Assembly: GCA_001940725.1 (NCBI GenBank)
Contig: MDVR01000005.1
Span: forward strand, 1 to 20,248
Length of the DNA: 20,248 nt
DNA from: Candidatus Heimdallarchaeota archaeon LC_2
GTDB taxonomy: Archaea > Asgardarchaeota > Heimdallarchaeia > Heimdallarchaeales > Kariarchaeaceae
Direction: 5' to 3'
The notes under the pieces are model-generated. The model searched no databases. It saw only the letters and a program-made list of their open reading frames with translations, and was not told the DNA's origin. Every line of letters starts with the position of its first letter. The stretch's first letter is position 1. This document shows positions 15,312 through 20,248 of the stretch, piece after piece. The translations under genes were made by a program, and so were the position numbers.

Positions 15312-16196
15312 ATGGCTCAAAAATATGAAGAAAGTGAAGTGTTTGTTATTAGAACTCTAGAATGTGATTTGTGTCAAAGATTCGATTCAATAATGATTAC
15401 AAAAAGAGAAATGTTTGAACGAATTAGCAGAAATAAATTACAAATCGGAAGTTATTATTTGAATCACAATGATCACGTTCGTGTGGTTTATTTTGATTTG
15501 GATGGAAAATATCTTGGGGACACAATTTCTTTAAATTTAAGAGATGATATTACAACTCATATAAATGGATCAATTCCTATATTCCCAAAAGTTAAAAAAG
15601 GGGTCGCTTATACTTTTATTCGAAAAATGATGTCTCAATTTCTAAGCACAAGTCAAACCATAAGTATTATAGGGCCTTCTTTAGTTGGTAAAACATCATT
15701 AACATATTATTTGGAGACAGGAATCCCTGAACGGCATTCTCAGAGGATAGATCACTCAGCAACTATGGGGAAATCAGTTAAAAGAATGAAAATCGGGAAT
15801 ATTAATTTGAAAATACTAGATATGGGTGGGCAAAAAGATTTCTGGGGTGGTTGGGAGGAATCAATTCGCGAATCAGATAAAATTATATTTATTTTTGATG
15901 GAACTGCATTTAACTATGAAGAAATAGCAGATTCACTCTCATTAGCCATTGATTATAGAAGTGAACGTCTTGTACCATTTCTAATATTAGTTAACAAAAT
16001 GGACTTATTCATTGATGGGTATACAAACAAATTTTCTAGTGTTGATGAAATTAATAATTCACTTGAAATCACCAACCCAAGGGACATTTGGACCCTTGAA
16101 ACATCGATATATAATGGACTTTGTTACAACTATGGTGCTGAACAAAGTGAAACACCACTTTCTAAGGTTATCTCAGATTTTCTTATTTTAAATTAG
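15312..16196 (+). CDS. Arf/Rag-like small GTPase with an extra N-terminal domain
   Basis: 294 residues. The GTPase domain occupies about residues 112-294. It has P-loop GPSLVGKTS (121-129), a probable switch-I Thr in SATMGKS (about 141), switch II DMGGQKDFWGGWEESI (160-175), and NKMD (218-221) for guanine recognition. The DxGGQxxxWxxW pattern is typical of Arf, Rag and related small GTPases, with Gln164 as the catalytic residue, so hydrolysis is probably intact. The first ~110 residues form a separate domain of predicted beta strands with a C-D-L-C pair (18-21). It might bind metal with other residues, or be roadblock/longin-like in outline; I cannot name it. No lipid-attachment Cys or terminal membrane helix is seen. 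Such GTPases are strongly expanded in Asgard archaea, which drives the taxonomic inference. Start is ATG 15312. Confidence 0.85.
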   Translation: MAQKYEESEVFVIRTLECDLCQRFDSIMITKREMFERISRNKLQIGSYYLNHNDHVRVVYFDLDGKYLGDTISLNLRDDITTHINGSIPIFPKVKKGVAYTFIRKMMSQFLSTSQTISIIGPSLVGKTSLTYYLETGIPERHSQRIDHSATMGKSVKRMKIGNINLKILDMGGQKDFWGGWEESIRESDKIIFIFDGTAFNYEEIADSLSLAIDYRSERLVPFLILVNKMDLFIDGYTNKFSSVDEINNSLEITNPRDIWTLETSIYNGLCYNYGAEQSETPLSKVISDFLILN

Positions 16197-16300
16197 AAAG
16201 AAAAAATAGTTTATTTAATGATTTAAAGAATATCAAATATTTAATTCCACTTAGATGACAGTGTCCTCTTCTATTTAAATGAAGAAATGCAGTACTATCC

Positions 16301-16308
16301 TATATAAA
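16301..16308 (+). promoter_or_regulatory. probable TATA box of the RPA gene
   Basis: TATATAAA, a strong archaeal TATA match, lies about 160 bp before the RPA ATG. A transcript starting near 16330 would have a leader of about 140 bases. The rest of the 272-bp gap (16197-16468) is A/T-rich and I see no convincing gene in it. Confidence 0.4.
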
Positions 16309-16426
16309 GAGTTACAAAATATGATCTATTTAAATTCCTCTAATTTAAATTCTATTAAGTTTAATAGATTGGAAAATTTTGATAAGAATCATCTGACACT
16401 TAATTTACTCCTATCAAAATATCAAC

Positions 16427-16445
16427 AAGAGAGGTTAATTCTCTT
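16427..16445 (+). promoter_or_regulatory. stem-loop just before the RPA ribosome-binding site
   Basis: AAGAGA and TCTCTT pair over 6 bp around the loop GGTTAAT, ending about 10 bases before the purine-rich GAGAGGCAGG that serves as RBS for ATG 16469. Position suggests translational control, but the sequence is A/T-rich and the stem may be fortuitous. Confidence 0.25.
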
Positions 16446-16468
16446 TTGTATGAGAGGCAGGTATAATT

Positions 16469-18505
16469 ATGAGTAAAATGCTTTCAAAAGATGAAGTTGT
16501 TGAAATAATAATCAAAGAAACAGATTATACTAAAGATGATGTCATCAAGATGATTAATGAGACAATTGAAACCATGGATAACATGGTCAATGAAGAAGGA
16601 GCTGCATTTGTAGTGGCAAATAATTTAGGAGTATCTATTAACCCTAAGAAAATTACAGAAGCATTAAAGATAAATCAATTAGTTCCTGGACAATCAAATA
16701 TTACTGTAATTGGTAGACTGAATAGGATATATTCAGTTCGTGAATTCAATAGGAAAGATAACACTACCGGAAAAGTAAGAAATTTGGAAATTATTGATAG
16801 TACGGGTAACGCCCGAATTTCATTATGGGATGCAAAGACAGGTATCGTTGAGGAAAAGCAATTGAAAATTAACCAAATTGTCAAAATTTCTGGAGGAAGT
16901 ACTAAAATGGGATACAAGAATGAAATAGAAATTACATTAAGCCAAAGAGGATTAATTGAGATTGAAACAGAATCTAGTGAAAATGCTTTTCCAACTGTTG
17001 AAAGTGCTCCATTTTCAAGGCTAGAGGATATATCAGAATCCACCAAAAATATTTCTATTATTGCTAAAATTGTGGATAAACAAGGAGTAGTTGAATTTGA
17101 TAAGAATGATAAAAAGGGCAAAGTAACAAATCTTTTTGTAGATGATGGTACAAAGAAATTAAGGCTAATCTTTTGGAATGAAATGGTTGATATGGCTCTT
17201 ACCTTCGATAAAGGCGATGTAATAAAAGTTACAGATTTACGAGTTGGATTAAATAAATACAATGATGTGGAATTAACCTTTAACAACTATTCTGAAATTT
17301 CTAAAAGTCAAAACATAGATGAATTTAATAAAGTCGAAATAGCTCAAGAAATTGTAATACAGTCACTCTCCGATATAAAAGCCGGTATGAATGAATTAAC
17401 AATAACAGGTAAACTTCTAAGCAAGGGGGAAATTAGAACATTTGAGAGAAACAATCAAACCGGAAAAGTAGGGTCAATAATAATTAGAGATAATTCTCAA
17501 TCTATGAAAGTTAATCTTTGGGGGGAGGCAACAAATTATCTTGAATCAATGGATGAAGGTTGTCTTGTTAGAGTACACAACGCACGAGCTTCTTTGAGTG
17601 ATTATAGTGGAGAAATAGAACTTTCAGTTAGTGAAAAATCACTTATTGATATATCTAATGATGAGGTAGACACAGATCTTTTTGATTCCGAGCTTACAAC
17701 CATAAAATTTATTGATGTGACCACAGCGAAATTAGGCGTGAATATCCAAGTTTCAATTACAGGTAGTTATGATGCAAAAGAAATTGCAAGGGATGATGGA
17801 ACAACATCTCGTGTGCAGAATCTTTCAGTTGTAGATTTAGATGGTATTTATGGTAGAGTTGCTGCTTGGGATGATAATATTAAAACTATCCAAAGTTTAA
17901 TGACTGGAGATGGTGTTCAGTTGAATTTCGTCAAAGTTAAACCAGGTTCCGGCAATTATGGACCCGAAATAATAATTCAGAAGGAAACTAAAATTGAAAA
18001 ACTACCTGCTGATATCGTATTCGAAAAATCCGGTACAAGTGCTTCTGACGTGTCTTATGATGAAATTAGTCTTGACAATCAGGAAAAAATGACTACTGAA
18101 AATGCAAAAATTCAATTCTCAGGTAAAATTAGTGAAGTAGACAGTTTTCGAATTTATGATAGCTGCTCTGAATGTGCAAAGAAAGTTATTAGAAATTCTG
18201 AATTAGAAGATGTTGGTGTATGTGAATATCATGGAGAGGTACAAATTACTCCTAAGATGGTTTTAACATTAATAATAACAGATGATAATGGATCTGCCCG
18301 TGTCACATTCTTTAATGCGCAAACAGAAAACCTATTTGGATTTAATTCTAAAGATGCCAAAGATATGATTGATAGACTTGGTGAGCAAGAAGCTCCAATT
18401 AACAAAAGCCAAATAATAAATAAAACAATTACTATAAAGGCTTCAGTCTCATTTAATGAACATAGAGATGAATATTCAATAAGAGCTAATGCTTTTGAAA
18501 TATAA
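16469..18505 (+). CDS. rpa: replication protein A (single-stranded DNA-binding, five OB folds, zinc site)
   Basis: 678 residues. An N-terminal helical region (about 1-60) with EEGAAFVVANNLGV is typical of archaeal RPA. It is followed by four recognisable tandem OB folds with the repeating pattern 'ITxxGxLxxxxxxREFxRxxxxTGKVxNLxIxDxxGxxRxxLWD'. They start at about residues 78, 193, 313 and 432. A fifth C-terminal OB domain (about 550-678) contains a zinc-binding insert SCSECAKKV...VCEYHGE, matching the C-x2-C...C-x2-H type seen in RPA70 DBD-C. The protein coats single-stranded DNA in replication, repair and recombination. It is long and contains several high-affinity domains in one chain. ATG 16469 follows a GAGAGGCAGG ribosome-binding sequence. 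It may be co-transcribed with the GTPase gene, but a TATA box in the gap argues for its own promoter. Confidence 0.9.
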   Translation: MSKMLSKDEVVEIIIKETDYTKDDVIKMINETIETMDNMVNEEGAAFVVANNLGVSINPKKITEALKINQLVPGQSNITVIGRLNRIYSVREFNRKDNTTGKVRNLEIIDSTGNARISLWDAKTGIVEEKQLKINQIVKISGGSTKMGYKNEIEITLSQRGLIEIETESSENAFPTVESAPFSRLEDISESTKNISIIAKIVDKQGVVEFDKNDKKGKVTNLFVDDGTKKLRLIFWNEMVDMALTFDKGDVIKVTDLRVGLNKYNDVELTFNNYSEISKSQNIDEFNKVEIAQEIVIQSLSDIKAGMNELTITGKLLSKGEIRTFERNNQTGKVGSIIIRDNSQSMKVNLWGEATNYLESMDEGCLVRVHNARASLSDYSGEIELSVSEKSLIDISNDEVDTDLFDSELTTIKFIDVTTAKLGVNIQVSITGSYDAKEIARDDGTTSRVQNLSVVDLDGIYGRVAAWDDNIKTIQSLMTGDGVQLNFVKVKPGSGNYGPEIIIQKETKIEKLPADIVFEKSGTSASDVSYDEISLDNQEKMTTENAKIQFSGKISEVDSFRIYDSCSECAKKVIRNSELEDVGVCEYHGEVQITPKMVLTLIITDDNGSARVTFFNAQTENLFGFNSKDAKDMIDRLGEQEAPINKSQIINKTITIKASVSFNEHRDEYSIRANAFEI

Positions 18506-18513
18506 TTATTTAT

Positions 18514-19086
18514 TTATTTCCGGAATTTACTATAAATATAATACACAATTAGCAAACCTACGGTCCCCAATAAGAAATACCCTATGGCCCTTGCAATATT
18601 AACAGATTGAGTTGTACCAGTTACTTCAACTGTCTGATTTTCCAAAGCATATCTGTTTTCCCAAGATGTTCCATCAGCTATAGATGTGTTAAATACTGCA
18701 AATCCAATCGAAACATTATATTTCCCTGGATTTAGATCTATATTTTCTCTAAAGCTATCACTGTAAATATCATTTTTATTTAAAATTACGCTATCACGAG
18801 GGTAACTTCTACTATAGTCAAATAATTTGGGATCTCTAATACTTGATTGACCTAATAGCTCGATAAATGTCACATTCATTGAGAAAACCCAAATCGTTGT
18901 ATTTCCCAAATTATAAATTGAACCAGTAAATTCAATTGATTCCCCTTCTTTTATCCTATCGTTTTCAACAGAACCCACATAAGCATCTACTTGTGATAAC
19001 TGTGCATTTGTATTAATTCCAACATTTAATATGATGAATATAAGGAATCCAATAGTAATTCCTCTTAGCAACGAATTTAATTTCAT
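18514..19086 (-). CDS. predicted surface protein anchored by a C-terminal membrane helix
   Basis: 190 residues; no family recognised with confidence. A signal peptide (KLNSLLRGITIGFLIFIILNVGINTNA, about residues 2-28) is followed by a beta-rich extracellular region that reads like an immunoglobulin-like or CARDB-like domain: VDAYVGSVENDRIKEGESIEFTGSIYNLGNTTIWVFSMNVTFIEL ... LNPGKYNVSIGFAVFN. It has several N-x-S/T sites. A single C-terminal helix (AIGYFLLGTVGLLIVYYIYSKFRK) would anchor it with a short basic tail inside. It is separated from ATPase subunit E by 2 bp and appears to be translated from the same mRNA. Its link to the ATPase may be only transcriptional. Start is ATG at 19086. Confidence 0.7.
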   Translation of the reverse strand: MKLNSLLRGITIGFLIFIILNVGINTNAQLSQVDAYVGSVENDRIKEGESIEFTGSIYNLGNTTIWVFSMNVTFIELLGQSSIRDPKLFDYSRSYPRDSVILNKNDIYSDSFRENIDLNPGKYNVSIGFAVFNTSIADGTSWENRYALENQTVEVTGTTQSVNIARAIGYFLLGTVGLLIVYYIYSKFRK

Positions 19087-19088
19087 AA

Positions 19089-19760
19089 TTATTCACTTAT
19101 TAATTCTGATAGTTCAATGCGAATTTCATCGCCTGCTCTCTCTAATCTCTTTTCAAAAGTATTATCAACAAAAACCTTTGTATCCTTTCTCACAAGTTTA
19201 AGGCCTCCCAATGATTTTAAATCATCATCAGATAATTTAATTTCAGTTTTTTGTTTGCAATAATTATTAATTTTACTTTCTATATCTGTAATAGTTGATT
19301 TCGAAAAAATAGACATATCTTCCTTTCTAACATATAAAATTAGATCACCACCACCAATACTATTTCCACTGATTTCTAACAAACTTTGTAAATACTTTTT
19401 ATAATCATCACTAGTAGTATAGGATTGGATTTTGGACCTTGCCTCAACAAAAATCTCATCAAATAATTGTTCTCTTGTATCCAAATAATCCATTTTTAGG
19501 GCTAGTTTTTTTCTGGATATATCTTGAACCTTGATGTTGTTTGAATCTCGTTCAGCTTTAATCAAAACTTCATTTTTTACTTTTTGTGCCTCTCCTTTTG
19601 CTGTATCCAATACTTTTGCAACATCTAACTTAGCTTGTGTTATAACATTCTCTGCTAACGTCTTAGCTTTCACTTCGATTTCTTCTTTAATTCTTGAAAA
19701 TGCAAGATCATCGTCCGGCTTACTCGAAGGTGTAGTAGGGCTATCTTCATCAAAGCTCAA
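19089..19760 (-). CDS. atpE: A-type ATP synthase subunit E (peripheral stalk)
   Basis: 223 residues. The N-terminal two-fifths form a long, charged helix (about 20-105: RIKEEIEVKAKTLAENVITQAKLDVAKVLDTAKGEAQKVKNEVL...), expected to pair with subunit H in the peripheral stalk. The C-terminal globular part ends ...DLKSLGGLKLVRKDTKVFVDNTFEKRLERAGDEIRIELSELI, matching the family's 'GGvvlesedGkirvdNTfeaRLe...e.lrpei...Lf' signature. The start is TTG at 19760, the only standard start before the helix. The first ~17 residues (SFDEDSPTTPSSKPDDD) are acidic and probably disordered, which is longer than usual. The gene is separated from subunits I and C by about 16 kb, and no other ATPase subunit adjoins it within the window. 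Confidence 0.85.
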   Translation of the reverse strand: MSFDEDSPTTPSSKPDDDLAFSRIKEEIEVKAKTLAENVITQAKLDVAKVLDTAKGEAQKVKNEVLIKAERDSNNIKVQDISRKKLALKMDYLDTREQLFDEIFVEARSKIQSYTTSDDYKKYLQSLLEISGNSIGGGDLILYVRKEDMSIFSKSTITDIESKINNYCKQKTEIKLSDDDLKSLGGLKLVRKDTKVFVDNTFEKRLERAGDEIRIELSELISE

Positions 19761-19848
19761 TTGTACTCAATCAAATATTTTCCCCTATATTTTAATGATT
19801 ATGACTTTGCCTCTAGAATGATACAAATAATTTTGGAATTAATGTTAT

Positions 19849-20124
19849 TCAGTAATCGGAAGAAAACATCAAAATTATCATGTTATGATATTTAATTATC
19901 CAAATTTGATCATCTTCAAACCGACTTAGCACATATAACTGCATTTGATCGTTTTCTTCGAATTTAATTAATTGTATATCTACGGTATCCAACATTTTTT
20001 GTACATCGTTTTTATTTATTTTCCGCATTATTTGATAACTTAGAATAATTCCTTTAGGTATTGTGATATCAAGTATTTGTGTAAAAAACAATGAGATTTC
20101 TGGAAAAATCTCTCGTTCATCCAT
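19849..20124 (-). CDS. small hypothetical protein
   Basis: About 91 residues from ATG 20124 (a TTG at 20130 would add two). I recognise no family. The sequence has an alpha/beta alternation (VQKMLDTVDIQLIKFEENDQMQLYVLSRFEDDQIWIIKYHNMIILMF) and ends in hydrophobic residues, without a clear signal or membrane helix. It lies 5' of subunit E on the same strand, with about 90 bp between, and at the window's right-hand edge. It could be a real short gene or chance; the absence of a good ribosome-binding site keeps confidence low. Confidence 0.45.
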   Translation of the reverse strand: MDEREIFPEISLFFTQILDITIPKGIILSYQIMRKINKNDVQKMLDTVDIQLIKFEENDQMQLYVLSRFEDDQIWIIKYHNMIILMFSSDY

Positions 20125-20248
20125 TAACAATCATTAATACTTGCACAATTAAAGTAATGAAAATGAAGTTCGAATAAAATTATCATTTCAGTAACTTTCA
20201 ACAGAATATTTGAAAAATTCAATATTTAATTTACAAATACACTAAAAA

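Noticed and set aside
16279..16476. Open frame of 65 codons before the RPA gene
   Set aside because: It covers the promoter and leader region, overlaps the RPA start and has random-looking composition rich in Asn, Leu and Ser.
16675..17286. Long minus-strand frame inside rpa
   Set aside because: It is antisense to clear OB folds, and its composition is that of a shadow frame.

Overview
The window is AT-rich archaeal DNA. The gene set includes A-type ATP synthase subunits I, C and E, an archaeal/eukaryotic-type uS15, a KEOPS Pcc1, a multi-OB RPA and a class of phosphopantetheine adenylyltransferase found in archaea and eukaryotes. An Arf/Rag-type small GTPase with an extra N-terminal domain suggests an Asgard-related lineage. 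That placement is an inference of moderate confidence, because no 16S or 23S rRNA gene is present.

Layout from left to right. Positions 1-2637 (minus) carry A-ATPase subunit I followed by a partial subunit C. A small two-helix membrane protein (plus) and a sugar-phosphate nucleotidylyltransferase with a left-handed beta-helix tail (minus) follow. Positions 4608-6778 (plus) form the cluster rps15 - DHH/RecJ-Cdc45-like protein - pcc1. Next come a GNAT protein (minus), a glycine C-acetyltransferase (plus) and a uridine-phosphorylase-like enzyme (minus). A tungstate-type ABC transporter is split in two: the ATPase is on plus at 9936, while the permease and binding protein are on minus at 11285-12823 together with a SPOUT-like protein. 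A DUF1684 gene lies between the two parts. coaD (minus) follows. Positions 14096-14345 hold a non-coding RNA locus, then a multi-pass membrane protein (minus), the GTPase (plus), a five-OB RPA (plus), a surface-anchored protein and ATPase subunit E (minus), and a small unknown gene.

The main discovery is at 14188-14345: a circularly permuted 5S rRNA gene. The 3' half of 5S (GTTAAGCC..., TTGTACT, GCGA loop, GGGAAG) comes first, and the 5' half (GCGGCCATAG..., loop C CCGAAC) follows, joined through a hexaloop at the place where normal 5S has its two ends. The leader and trailer pair perfectly over 9 bp. They then form a bulge-helix-bulge: 4 bp CGGG/CCCG flanked by 3-nt bulges AAA and ATA on opposite strands, with the polarity of tRNA-splicing-endonuclease substrates. 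Predicted cleavage and ligation joins 14327 to 14206. This restores an ordinary 5S sequence through helix III and gives a 122-nt RNA that would be circular unless cut at the cap of helix I. A linear 5S model would probably miss or truncate it.

Secondary points of interest are a RecJ/Cdc45-family protein that has lost its DHH catalytic motifs, and two genes (this one and coaD) whose conserved N-termini extend upstream of any AUG, GUG or UUG, suggesting non-canonical starts.
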